Origin: Zygnema cylindricum
Taxonomy: Eukaryota; Streptophyta; Zygnematophyceae; Zygnematales; Zygnemataceae
Assembly: GCA_037447655.1 (NCBI GenBank)
Contig: JBBHKE010001781.1
Span: 1 to 64,000 of the forward strand
Reading direction: 5' to 3'
DNA length: 64,000 nt
The position numbers and the translations under genes were made by a program. Below are positions 49,501-61,441 of this stretch, one piece after another; position 1 is the first letter of the stretch; every line of letters begins with the position of its first letter. The notes under the pieces were generated by a model that did not search any database, had not been told where the DNA came from, and saw only the letters and a program-made list of their open reading frames with translations.

Positions 49501-52500
49501 TAACAATTCTTGTTATCGCTAAGTGTTTGTATAATTTTGGTAACATTTGTTGTTATCGCTAACAGTTTGTGTAATTTAAGTAACAGTTCCTATATATCGC
49601 TAACTAATTGTGTATTTAAGGTAACAATTCTTGTTATTGCTAATTGTTTGTGTAATTTAGGTAACAATTCCTGTTATCGCTAATAGTTTGGGTAATTTAG
49701 GTAACAATTCTTTTTATCCCTAACTGTTTGTGTAATTTACGTAACAGTTCTTGTTATCGCTAACAGTTTGTGTAATTTAGGTAACAATTTCTGTTATTGC
49801 TAATAGATTGTGTAATTTAAGTAACAATTCTTGTTATCGCTAACAGTTTGTGTAATTTAGGTAACAAATCTTGTTATCGCTAACTATTTGTGAAATTTAG
49901 GTACCAGTTCCTGTTATTGCTAATACTTTGTGTAATTTAGGTAACAATTCTTGTTATCCCTAAAAATTTGTGTAATTTACATTAAAATTTTTGTTATCGC
50001 TAACAGTTTGTGTAATTTAGATAACAATTAATGTTATCGATAACTGTTTCTTTAATATGGGAAACAATTCTTATTATCCCTAACAATTTGTGTAATTTTA
50101 GGTAACAATTCTTGTTATCGCTAATAGTTTGTGTAATATAGGTAACAATTATTGTTATCGCTAACAGTTTGTGTAAGTTAGGTAACAATTCTTGTTATCC
50201 CTTATAGTTTGTGTAATTTAGGTAACAATTCTTGTTATCGCTAATAGTTTGTGTAATTTAGGTAACAATTTATGTTAGCCCAAACAATTTGTGTAATTTA
50301 GGTAACAATTCTTGTTATCGCTATCTGTTTGATTTAGGTAACAATTCATGTTTTAGCTAACTGTTTGTGTAATTTAAGTTACAATTCTTGTTCTCGCTAA
50401 TTATTTGTGTAATTTATGTAACAATTCCTGTTATCGGTAATAGTTTGTGTAATTTAGGTAACAATTCTTGTTTTCGCTAATTGTTTGTGTAATTTAGGTA
50501 ACAATTCTTGTTATCCATAACAGTTTGTGTAATTTAGATTTTAATTCTTCTAATCACTAACAATTTGAGTAATTTAGATAACAATTCCTGTTATCGCTAA
50601 CAGTTTGTGTAATTTAGGTTACAATTCTTGTTATCGCTAACAGTTTGTGTAATTTAGGTAACAATTCTTGTTATCGCTAATTGTTTGTGTAATTTAGGTA
50701 CCAATTCTTGTTAACTCATAAAATTTTGTGTAATTTAGGTAACAATTCCTGTTATCGCTAATAGTTGTGTAATTTAGGTTACAATTCTTGTTATCGCTAA
50801 CAGTTTGTGTAATTTAGGTAACAATTCCTATAATCGCTAATAGTTTATGTAATTTAGGTAACAATTCCTGTTCTCGCTAACTGTTTCTGTAATTTAGGTA
50901 ACAATTCTTGTTAACTCTTAACAGTTTGTGTAATTTAGGTAACAATTCCTGTTATCGCTAATAGTTGTGTAATTTAGGTTACAATTCTTGTTATCGCTAA
51001 CAGTTTGTGTAATTTAGGTAACAATTCCTATAATCGCTAATAGTTTGTGTAATTTAGGTAACAATTCTTGTTATCGCTAATTGTTTATGTAATTTAGGTA
51101 ACAATTCTTCTTATCCCTAACAGTTTGTGTAGTTTAGATTACAATTCTTCTAATCGCTAACAGTTTGTCTAATTTAGATAACAATTCCTGTTATCGCTTA
51201 TTGTTTTTGTAATTTAGGTAACAATTCTTGTTATTGCTAACTGTTTTTGTAATTTAGGTAACAATTCTTGTTATCGCTTACTGTTTGTGTAATTTAGGTA
51301 ACAATTCTTGTTATCGCTAATTGTTTGGGTTATTTTCTTGTTATCGCTAACTGTTTGTGTAATTTAGGCAACAATTCTTGTTATCCCTAAAAATTTGTGT
51401 AATTTAGATTAGAATTCCTCTTATCGCTAACAGTTTGTGTAATTTAGGTAACAATTCTTGTTATCGCTAACTGTTTGTGAAATTTAGGTAACAATTCCTG
51501 TTATCGCTAACAGTTTGTGTAATTTAGGTAACAATCCTTGTTATCGCTAATTGTTTGTGTAATTTAGGAAACAATTCTTGTTATCGCTAATAGTTTGTGT
51601 AATTAAGGTAACAATTCTTGTTATCGCTAATAGTTTGTGTAATTTAGGTAACAATTCTTGTTATCGCTAACTGTTTGTGTAATTTAGGTAAGAATTCATG
51701 TTATCGCTAATAGTTTGTGTAATTTAGATAACAATTCTTGTTATCGCTAATAGTTTTTGTAATTTAGGTAACAATTCTTGTTATCGCTAACTATTTTCGT
51801 AATTTAGGTAACAGTTCGAGATATTGCTAACAGTTTGTGTAATTTAGGTCACAATTCTTGTTATCCCTAACAATTTGTGTAATTAAGATTAAAATTCCTG
51901 TTATCGCTAATAGTTTGTGTAATTTAGGTAACAATTCTAGTTATCGCTAAGAGTTTGTGTTTTTTAGTTAATAATTATTGTTATCGCTAACTGTTTGTGT
52001 AATAAAGACTATCATTACTGTTATCGCTAACAGTTTGTGTAATTTAGGTCACAATTCTTGTTATCACTAATAGTTTGTGTAATTTAGTAACAATTCCTGT
52101 TATCGCTAACTGTTTCTGTAATTTAGGTAACAATTCCTTTTAACGCTAAGAGTTTGTGTAATTTAGGTAACAATTCCTGTTATCTCTAATAGGTGTGTAA
52201 TTTAGGTTACAATTCTTGTTATCGCTAACTGTTTGTGTAATTTAGGTAACAATTATTGTTATCGCTAACAGTTTGTGTAATGTAGGTAACAATTCATGTT
52301 ATAGCTAACTGTTTGTGTAATTTAGGTTACTATTATTGTTCTTGCTAATTGTTTGTGTAATTTATGTAACAATTCCAATTATCGGAAATAGTTTGTGTAA
52401 TTAAGATAACAATTCTTGTTATCCGTAACAGTTTGTGTAATTTAGATTGCAATTCTTCTAATCGCTAACAGTTTGTGTAATTTATATTACAATTCGTGTT

Positions 52501-55500
52501 ATCACTATCTGTTTGTGTAATTTAGGTTACAATTCTTATTATTGAAAATGTTTGTGTAATTTAGGTAACAATTCTTGTTATCGCTAACTGTTTGTGTAAT
52601 TTAGGTAACAATTATTGTTATCGCTAACTGTTTCTGTAATTTAGGTAACAATTCCTGTTATCGCTAACTTTTTGTGTAATTTATGTAACAATTCTTGGTA
52701 TCGCTAACTGTTTGTGTAATTTAGGTAACACTTCCTTTTATTGCTAACAGTGTGTGTAATTTAGGTAACAAATCTTGTTATCCCTAAAAATTTATGTAAT
52801 TTACATTAAAATTCCTGTAATCGCTAAGAATTTGTGTAATTTAGGTAACAATTCCTATTATCGCTAATAGTTTGTGTAATTTAGGTAACAATTCTTGTTA
52901 TCGCTAACTGATTGTGTAATTTAGGTAACAATTCTTGTTATCGCTAACAGTTTGTGTAATTTAGGTGACAATTCCTGTTATCGCTAACTATTTCTGTAAT
53001 TTAGGTAACAATTCTTGTTATCGCTAATAGTTTGTGTAATTTAGGTCACAATTCCTGTTATCACTAACAGTTTGTGTATTTTAGTAACAATTCCTGTTAT
53101 CGCTAACTGTTTCTGTAATTTAGGTAACAATTCTTGTTAACGCTAAGAGTTTGTGTAATTTAAGTAACAATTCCTGTTATCGCTAATAGTTGTGTAATTT
53201 AGGTTACAATTTTTGTTATCCCTAACTGTTTGTGTAATTTAGGTAAAAATTATTGTTATCTCTAACAATTTGTGTAATGTAGGTAACAATTTATATTATA
53301 GCTAATTGTTTCTGTAATTTAGGTTACAATTGTTGTTCTCGCTAATTGTTTGTGTAATTTATGTAACAATTCCTGTTATCGGAAATAGTTTGTGTAATTT
53401 AGGTAACAATTTTTGTTATCTCTAATTATTTGTGTAATTTAGGTAAAAAAATTTCTAATCTCTAACAATTTGTGTAATTTAGGTTACAATTCATGTTATC
53501 GCTAACTGTTTGTGTAACTTAGGTTACAATTCTTATTATCGCTAACTGTTTGTGTAATTTAGGTAACAATTCTTGTTATCGCTAACAGTTTGTGTAATTT
53601 AGGTAACAATTATTGTTATCGTTAACTGTTTGTGTAATTTAGGGAACAATTTTTGTTATCGCTAACTGTTTCTGTAATTTAGGTAACAATTCTTGTTAAC
53701 GCTAAGAGTTTGTGTAATTTAGGTAACAATTCCTGATATCCCTAATAAATGTGTAATTTAGGTTACAATTCTTGTTATCGCTAACTGTTTGTGTAATTTA
53801 GGTAACAATTATTATTATCGCTAACAGTTTGTGTAATGTAGGTAACAATTCATGTTATAGCTAACTGTTTGTGTAATTTAGGTTACAATTCTTGTTTCTC
53901 GCTAATTGTTTGTGTAATTTATGTAACAATTCTTGTTATCGGAAATAGTTTGTGTAATTTAGGTAACAATTCTTGTTATTTCTAATTGTTTGTGTAATTT
54001 AGGTAACAATTCTTGTTATCCCTAAGTGTTTGTGTAATTTAGATTATAATTCTTCTAATCGCTAACAGTTTGTGTAATTTAGATTACAATTCGTGTTATC
54101 GCTAACTGTTTGTATAATTTAGGTAACAATTCTTGTTATCGCTAACAATTTTTGTAATTTAGGTAACAATTATTGTTATCGCTAACTGTTTCTGTAATTT
54201 AGGTAACAATTCCTGTTATCACTAATAGTTTGTGTAATTTAGGTAACAATTCTTGTTATCGCTAACAGTTTGTGTAATTTAGGTAACAATTCCTGTTATC
54301 GCTAACTGTTTGTGTAATTTTGGTAACAATTCTTGTTATCGCTAATTGTTTATGTAATTTAGGTAACAATTCCTGATATCGCTAATAATTTGTGTAATTT
54401 AGGTAAAAATTCCAGTTATCGCTAATAGTTTGTGTAATTTAGGTAACAATTCTTGTTATCGCTAATAGTTTGTGTAATTTAGGTAACAATTCATGTTAGA
54501 GCAAACTGTTTGTGTAATTTAGGTAACAATTCTTGTTATCGCTAACTGTTTGTGTAATTGAGGTAAGAATTCCTGTTATCGCTAAAAGTTTGTGTAATTT
54601 AGGTAATAATTCTTGTTATCGCTATATGTTTCTGTAATTTAGGTAACAATTCTTGTTATCGCTAACAGTTTGTGTAATTTAGGTAACAATTCCTGTTATC
54701 GCTAATAGTTTGTGTAATTTAGGTGACAATTCTTGTTATCGCTAACAGTTTGTGTAATTTAGGTAACAATTCTTGTTATCGCTAACAGTTTGTGTAATTT
54801 AGGTAACAATTCCTGTTATCGCTAACTGTTTGTGTAACTTAGGTAACATTTCTTGTTTTCGCTAATTGTTTGTGTAATTTAGGTTATAATTCTTGTTATC
54901 GCTAATAGTTTGTGTAATTTAGGTAACAATTCTTGTTATCGCTATTAGTTTGTGTAATTTAGGTAACAATTCATGTTCGCGCAAACTGTTTGTTTTATTT
55001 AGGTAACAATTTCTATTATCGCTAACTGTTTGTGTAATTTAGGTAAGAATTCATGTTATCGCTAAAAGTTTGTGTAATTTAGGTAACAATTTCTATTATC
55101 GCTAATAGTTTGTGTAGTTTAGGTAACAATTCTTGTTATCGCTAACAGTTTGTGTTTTTTAGGTAACAATTATTGTTATCGCTAACTGTTTGTGTAATTT
55201 AGCTAACAATTCTTGTTATCGCTAACAGTTTGTGTAATTTAGGTAACAATTCCTATTATCGCTAATTGTTTGTGTAATTTAGGTAACAATTCTTGTTATC
55301 GCTAACAGTTTGTGTAATTTAGGTAAGAGTTACTATTATTGCAAACTGTTTGTGTAATTTAGGTAACAGTTGTTGTTATTGCTAACAGTTTGTGTAATTT
55401 AGGTAACAATTCTTGTTATCCTTAACAATTTGTGTAATTTAGATTACAATTCTTGTTATTGCTAACAGTTTGTGTAATTTAGGTAACAATTCTTGTTATC

Positions 55501-55525
55501 GCTAACAATTTGTGTAATCTAGGTA
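43589..55525. repeat. 40-bp satellite array, part 5
   Basis: Regular monomers to the edge of element D. Duplications: 43,588-43,850 recurs at about 45,070-45,330; 48,620-48,900 recurs at about 50,347-50,640 (offset about 1,727); related blocks near 52,190, 53,180 and 53,750 share the GTAATGTAGG marker. The frame at 50,000-50,188 is a translated repeat. Confidence 0.95.
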
Positions 55526-57350
55526 TCCATCTGTGGGAGGTGCTAATTTTATGCTTACCTTTACTGATGACTATAGTAGATTTACTACAGTTTATTTTTT
55601 GAGAAGTAAGGATGAAGTTTTTTCAAAGTTTAAAGAGTATAAGGCTTGGGTTGAGAATCTACATGAGAGAAAGATAGCGGGAATCAGATCTGATAATGAA
55701 GGGGAGTACATTTCTAATGAGTTTGCAGAATTCCTAAAATTGCATGGAATCTCACGTCAACTAATCGTTCATTATTCTCTGGAACAAAACAGTGTTTCAG
55801 AAAGGATGAATAGGACCATATCAGAGTGTGCTAGGACAATGATGGCTGATATGGACATAGATTACAAATTTTGGGCAGAGGCTATGCATTGTGCAGCTTA
55901 TGTGAGAAATAGGCTAGAAACAAGGGCAATAAAAGATAAAACTCCTTATGAAATGTAGACAGGACACAAACCAGATGTAAGTCACTTCAAAGTGTTTGGA
56001 AGTAAGGTATTTTTGCTAGATAATGATCCACAAAAATAGAAATTAGAGCCAAAAGGCACACTAGGTATATTTTTAGGGTATGATGATCATGCCAAGGGTT
56101 ATAAAGTTTATGATATTAAGAGAAATAGAGTTGTGGTAGCCAGAAACATCATAGTGAAGGATGAGGGAAGAGGAGTAGATGTATTTAGTCAATGTAGCAA
56201 TGAAAAGAAAGATAAAAGTGTTGATTATATCTTTTTAGAGGAAAATCCTTTATTTTTCAAGAAAAATGTAGAAAATGCATCTAGTTTAAGTCAAAATGAC
56301 TTGGAATCATCTTCTCCACTAGAAACAAGAAGTGTTATGCCTGAAAGAGTTGTAGAATCTCCTCTACCTCAAGCAGAAACTAAATCACAAGAAGAATCAC
56401 ATGTATCAAAGAGGAGGACCCAACCATCTATACCTGCGACAGAATTTCCGAGTGGAGTGAGGCGAAGTGCACGACTCAGGGGAGAAAATGCAGCCTTTGC
56501 TCATTCTGCACACATAGAAGAGCCTTTAACATTGAAAGAAGCTTTTTCGAGTAATGAAAGGGAACATTGGGTGGAAGCCGTCAATGAGGAAATGTGGTCC
56601 ATCATGGAGGCCCAAACTTGGGATCTGGTGGAAGTTCCTCCAGGAAGAAAAGCTATTGGAAGTAAATGGGTGTTTAAGTTAAAATTGAACCCAAATAATA
56701 CCATAGACAGGTATAAGGCTCGCTTGGTTGCTAAGGGATATAATCAAAAGAAGGGGATAGATTATGAAGAAACATTTTCACCAGTTGTAAGGTTTCCATC
56801 TGTCCGCATCTTACTTACATTAGCTGTTATAGAGGATTTTGACATCCACCAAATGGATGACAAAACTGCCTTTTTGCATGGTGATTAAGATGAGGTCATT
56901 TATATGAAGCAGCCTGAGGGTTAAGAGGAAGAAGGAAAAGAAAATCTTGTGTGCAAACTTTTAAAATCATTGTATGGCCTAAAACAGGCCCCTAGACAGT
57001 GGAACCGAAAATTAGATGAGTTCTTCACAAGATTAGGGTTTACTAGAATTAGCTCAGATCATTCAGTATATGTGAAGTGTGGTGATAATCCTGATGAGGT
57101 GATATTCATTGCTGTGTATGTTGATGATTTGCTGCTAATTAGTAGGAACAAAGGAGGAATTGCTAAAGTAAAACACGCTCTTAATTCAAAATTTGAAATG
57201 AAGGATTTGGGTGAGGCTAAATACATTCTTGGAATACAAGTTGAAAGAGATAGAGAAAAGAAAATCATTAGGCTAACTCAAAAAGAAGCAATGGGAAACA
57301 TGTTGGAAAAATTTGGCTTGGCTGATGCCAAAGGTTGTGCAACTCCTATG
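55526..57350 (+). pseudogene. Integrase-RT pseudogene of element D, 5' part
   Basis: Plus-strand copia pol starts abruptly inside the integrase core (PSVGGANFMLTFTDDYSRF) at the satellite border. One frame runs to 57,350 with stops at 55,956, 56,037, 56,886 and 56,922 and no shift. Integrase keeps the second Asp in RSDNEGEYIS (usually NGGEY) and the Glu in QNSVSERMNR. A hydrophilic linker (56,133-56,500) leads to [54 protein letters not shown] and YVDD in IAVYVDDLLLI. The frame stops at the methionine of GCATPM, where element E is inserted. First integrase Asp, Gag, protease and LTR are absent on this side. Confidence 0.92.
57346..57350 (+). other. Target-site duplication, left copy (CTATG)
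   Basis: CTATG directly precedes the LTR start TGCAATTC and matches 63,782-63,786 after the other LTR. Five base pairs is the usual copia length. Confidence 0.92.
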
Positions 57351-58395
57351 TGCAATTCTGTGTCCTCCATTGGACTACAGAATACAGGAAGCCTCTAGAT
57401 AGTATTTAACTAACCCACTTTAAGCCACGACCACTTCTGCCCAAGAAGGCAAACTGACGATTTCACTGCACCCCTGTGCAGCCTGGACTCCCCTGAGTCC
57501 GTAGCAAAAAGAATCACTGAAAACGGCCAACCAGTCGATAAGTTATAGGGTGGCAAAGATGCCAATTTATACAAACTCTCATAGAGAGAGGACTATCTAG
57601 CTAAATTTTCCTAAGTCCTAGTTTTTCCTAATTCCCTCTCACAGCTCCTATCTACTGCCTGTACGAACCAATCACAAAACTGTATAGTACTAGAAAGTTC
57701 TACTGCCGATGTACTTTCTATACGGCCTCTGTACGACAAGGCCATTAAGTGGACGCGTGTCCACTTTTCACTCGTCCGTACGTTCCTCGGAATTCCCGCG
57801 ACCGAATGATGTCTTCCCACGTGGCGCTGGGTCATGCCACGTCACTAAATGCCAAAGTGACCACTCCGAGATTTCAGCGATGATGTGCGCCGTTGGATTT
57901 TATGCAAAACGCAATCTTGGCGGTAATAAATACTTGCGCGACATTTGTTCCGATGTAGAAATAAAATGCGTGGTATCCGTTTTGATTTAGGGTCGTATGA
58001 CGTACTTTATATAACTGAATCTATGTAGGCCGTAAAGAGTTCTAGTTAAATGAATTTTATCCACTTGAACTAAATATATATCTATCACATACCATAGCAC
58101 TTAGCATAGGTCCTAGTCTATTAGGATAAAGCTGACCGCTACCGGTCAACTTGACGAACCGCAGGTACCGGGATCAAATCTCTGGTCCGTCAAGTATATT
58201 TTTAGTAACCTACTAAAAATAGCTGTCTGTTGAACTAAGGCAGCCATGGATCAACCTCTCTCTTTCCATCAGTGACTACAACAAGTATGGGGGCTAGAGA
58301 GCGGAGGTGGAGGCAGGCTGTCCGTCCTTTTCTTTTCCTTTTATAAAAACACATTTAAACCTAGAAAATACTCTAGAAATCTATAGATTTCAACA
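57351..58395 (-). repeat. 3' LTR of element E
   Basis: In element orientation it begins TGTTGAAATC and ends GAATTGCA. A TATA-like TTTATAAAAGG lies at about 58,337-58,347, some 50 bp from the start. Three adjacent hairpins sit at 58,134-58,219. Reading frames at 57,611-57,990 are incidental. Confidence 0.93.
58134..58219. other. Cluster of three hairpins in the 3' LTR
   Basis: GACCG-ctac-CGGTC (58,134-58,147), CTTGACG...CGTCAAG (58,150-58,194) and TTTTTAGTA-acc-TACTAAAAA (58,199-58,219), all perfect stems. The same three are intact in the 5' LTR at 63,518-63,603. If the TATA-like box is used they lie in the transcribed leader, so an RNA role is possible. Confidence 0.7.
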
Positions 58396-58406
58396 CTCCC
58401 CTTATT
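58396..58406 (-). other. polypurine tract of element E
   Basis: The minus strand reads AATAAGGGGAG immediately before the 3' LTR start TGTTG, and directly after the pol stop codon. Confidence 0.8.
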
Positions 58407-58408
58407 TT

Positions 58409-59995
58409 CTAGTCTAATTTTAATTTTTCTTTCAACCCGCATTTTTCCCGACAATATTTTAGTTTAGGAGAGGGCACAGGTTTGGTCATCATGTCAGCCA
58501 CCATTTCTTCATCAGGTCTATAGACAAGATTTAGAATTTTATTTTCAACTTTTTCTCTTACGAAGCTTAATCTTATGTCCATATGTTTTGCTTTGAAATG
58601 GTGTTTTGGATTGGCTGCAATTGCAATTGCAGCTTGGTTATCGCAAAAGATTTCATGCACTCCCTCCTTCATAAATCCCAGTTCTTGTAACAATGATTTC
58701 ACCCACATTGGTTCTTTTACAGCAGAACAAGACGCCATATACTCAGCCTCCATAGTAGACTAAGCAACCACCTTTTGTTGCTTATTGCTCCAACAGCAAG
58801 CACCTTCCCCCACATACAAAACATATCCAGAAGTGCATCTTCTCATAGGTGCATCCCCATAACTGGCATCACTCCAAGTGGTGATATCAGTGTGCTCCCC
58901 TCCCAAATGCAACCATAATTCTCTGGTTCCAACCAGATATCTCATGACTCTCTTGGCTGCCTCCCAGTCTCTCTTCCTAGGATCATTAAGACTCCTACTG
59001 AGTACTCCAACTGCTGCCGCTATGTCCGGCCTGGTATAGTTCATAAAATAGATTAAGCTTCCTACGACCTGTCTATAAGGGATAGACTTCATGAACTCTC
59101 TCTCTTCTGGACTCATCTGATCGTCTAAGATCATCACTCCTCCTTCTACACTCCTATCACTTACTTTTTTCAAGTCCATGGGAGTGGTACAACTGTTAGC
59201 ATTTTCCATCTGGAATTTCTCAAGCATATTACCTATTGCTTCTTTCTGAGTAAGTCTAATAATCTTCTTCCCCCTATCTCTCTCCATTTGGATCCCCAAA
59301 ATATACTTTGCCTCCCCTAAATCCTTCATATCAAATCTGCCCCTAAGATCTTTCTTTAGCCTATTGATATTCTCCAAAGATTTACTTAACACAAGCAGAT
59401 CATCCACATAAATTGCAATAAATATGACACCATTCTCATCTTCAAACATATAGATAGAATGGTCAGAGCTGATCCGGATGTATCCCAGATCGGTGAGAAA
59501 CTCATCTAGTTTCTTATTCCACTGTCGGGGAGCCTGTTTCAGTCCATATAAGGACTTTATGAGCCTGCAGACTTTGCTCTCTTCTCCTTCTTCCACAAAC
59601 CCCTCGGGTTGCCTCATAAAAATTTCTTCCTCTAACTCACCATTAAGAAAAGCAGTCTTAATGTCCATCTGGTGTATTTCCATGTCTTGCGCTGCGGCGA
59701 GACTGAGGAGAATCCTTACCGATGGGAACCGAACAACAGGAGCAAAGGTCTCCTCATAGTCAATCCCTTCTTTTTGGGTGAACCCCTTCGCTACCAATCG
59801 AGCCTTATACCTCTCAATTGTATTATCTGGGTTCAGTTTTAGTTTAAATACCCATTTACATCCAATAGGTTTTCTGTCTGGAGGGCAATCCGCTAGTTCC
59901 CAAGTATTTGCTTCCATGATAGAAGCCATCTCATCATTTATGGCTCTAATCCATCTTTCTTTCTCTGGGCTATTCACTGCCTCTAAGTAAGACTA
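58409..59995 (-). pseudogene. RT-RNase H region of element E gag-pol
   Basis: RT starts after a TAG (59,993-59,995). It shows KWVFKLKLNP, KARLVAKGFTQKEGIDYEET, HQMDIKTAF (catalytic Asp, residue about 105 of the open stretch), [13 protein letters not shown] and YVDD in AIYVDDLLV (about residue 190). The connection leads into RNase H: TTWSDASYGD, then TAG at 58,760 in the usual VVA-STMEAEYMA context, then FCDNQAAIAI, KHMDIRL and VADMMTKPV. All four RNase H acidic residues remain. It ends LKLD at 58,409, three bases from the polypurine tract. The two stops are single-base type changes in one frame; otherwise this is the best-preserved pol in the window. Confidence 0.94.
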
Positions 59996-61441
59996 AGGCT
60001 CATCTGGGTGAGATAGCTTAGTTACCTTATGGGCAGCTTGTTTTTCCTGTATACTTTTGCTGCTCCTCCTTCCTCCCTCAAACTCCGAAGCTGGAATGGA
60101 TGGAAGTCTTGGATTTCTTCTCACTGTCTCATCGGCTCCCCTGTCCATGAAAGCCGTATCTTGTCGCGCTTATTCTATCTCCTCGAAGTCCATAGGAGTA
60201 TGTGAGGTTTCCGGTGAGTCTCCTGTATCTTCGATCTCCCCTGAATCTGTAATCACGGTTTCACTCATGTCCCTTTCGGGAACGACCAAATTCTCATCAC
60301 TTTCGGACTCAAATCTGATCCTTATCTTCTTTGTATATTTGAAGGGGTCAAATGACTTACCTTCATCCATGAAAACTAAGTGTTTGACCAGAATGATATC
60401 TTTCTTTGCTAAGTCATAGACTCTATATCCCTTAACATCCTCATCATATCCCACAAAGTATCCAGGTTTTCCCTTAGCATCTAGTTTCCAGTTTTTCCTA
60501 TCCGTGTCAAGACTGTAAACTTGGCTACCAAATACTTTAAGGTGTGAGATATCTGGTTTCCTTCCAACCCATCTCTCATAAGGTGTCACTCCCTTTACAG
60601 CTGAGGTAAGGACTCTATTCTTAATGTAGTTGGCACAGTTCATTGTTTCTGCCCAAAATCTCTTTCCTATTTTCTTGTCTGCCAACATACTATGCACACT
60701 ATCTCCTAGTGTTCGATTCAACCTCTCAGCTACCCCATTTTGTTCCAGGTTATGTGGTACAGTTTTTTGGTGCTGCACTCCCTCATCTCTCAGATATTCC
60801 TCAAACTCGTTAGAGGTATATTCCCCCCCATTATCACTCCTTATCCTCTTAATGGGGGTTTCATGCAACTTCTCACTCCAAGCTTTATATTCTTTGAAGT
60901 AAGTTGATGCTTCAGACTTTGTTTTCAGAAAGTAGACTCTAGAGTATCTAGACCAGTCATCAGTTATTGTCATCATGAACCTCTTTCCTCCAACCGAAGG
61001 TACTTTTGCAGGTCCCCAAATATCTGTGTGGACCAAATCTAACACTTTCTCACCTCTATATGTGGCGGCTTTGGGAAAAGGAAGTCTGTGAGCCTTACCT
61101 TGAGCACAACCACTACAATCATCCATCATTTCATTATCCTCAAACTGAATGCCATCTACTACCCCAAGCTTTTTCATTTCCCTCAACCTATCAAAATGCA
61201 CATGCCCCAACCGCTTATGCCAAATCATCACCTTAGGAACACCAACATAATAAGCATTCTTCTTTTCATTACTCAGGTTAAGCCTAAACATTCCTTGGCT
61301 ACCCTTATCTGCTGTGAAGTAAACTTCATTCCCATACTTAGCTGTAAAGACTCCCTTTCTGGTGAAAGTATCAAACTCTTTGTCATCTAATATAGACGTA
61401 GAGACAAGATTTTTACTCAGCTGAGGAATGTAAAGTACATA
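59996..61441 (-). pseudogene. GAG-pre-integrase and integrase region of element E
   Basis: Same frame as gag. It begins just after the stop at 61,442 with VLYIPQLSKNLVSTSILDDK. The open stretch from 61,291 has the zinc site WHKRLGH and CSGCAQGK (H25, H30, C59, C62), then D90 (LVHTD), D153 (RSDNGGEYTS) and E189 (NGVAERLNR), a complete D-D-35-E core. C-terminal features include FGSQVYSLD and GYFVGYDEDVKGYRVYD. A TAA at 60,170-60,172 ends the open stretch in the acidic linker; the linker then continues in frame (PRLPSIPASEFEGGRRSS) to the next TAG at 59,993. Apart from the stops the integrase looks intact. Confidence 0.93.

Noticed and set aside
57709-57990. 93-codon plus-strand frame in the E LTR
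   Set aside because: It lies wholly in the LTR, and the other LTR copy carries indels relative to it (for example near GCGACC), so the frame is not kept.
58130-58200. tRNA gene in element E's LTR (stem CTTGACG/CGTCAAG with a T-arm-like GGGATCAAATC)
   Set aside because: Only about 31 nt lie between the stems, with no anticodon arm or cloverleaf; it is better described as a hairpin.
59478-60419. Plus-strand frames at 59,478-59,759, 59,778-59,990 and 60,057-60,419
   Set aside because: They are antisense shadows of the E pol frame, which carries all recognisable motifs.
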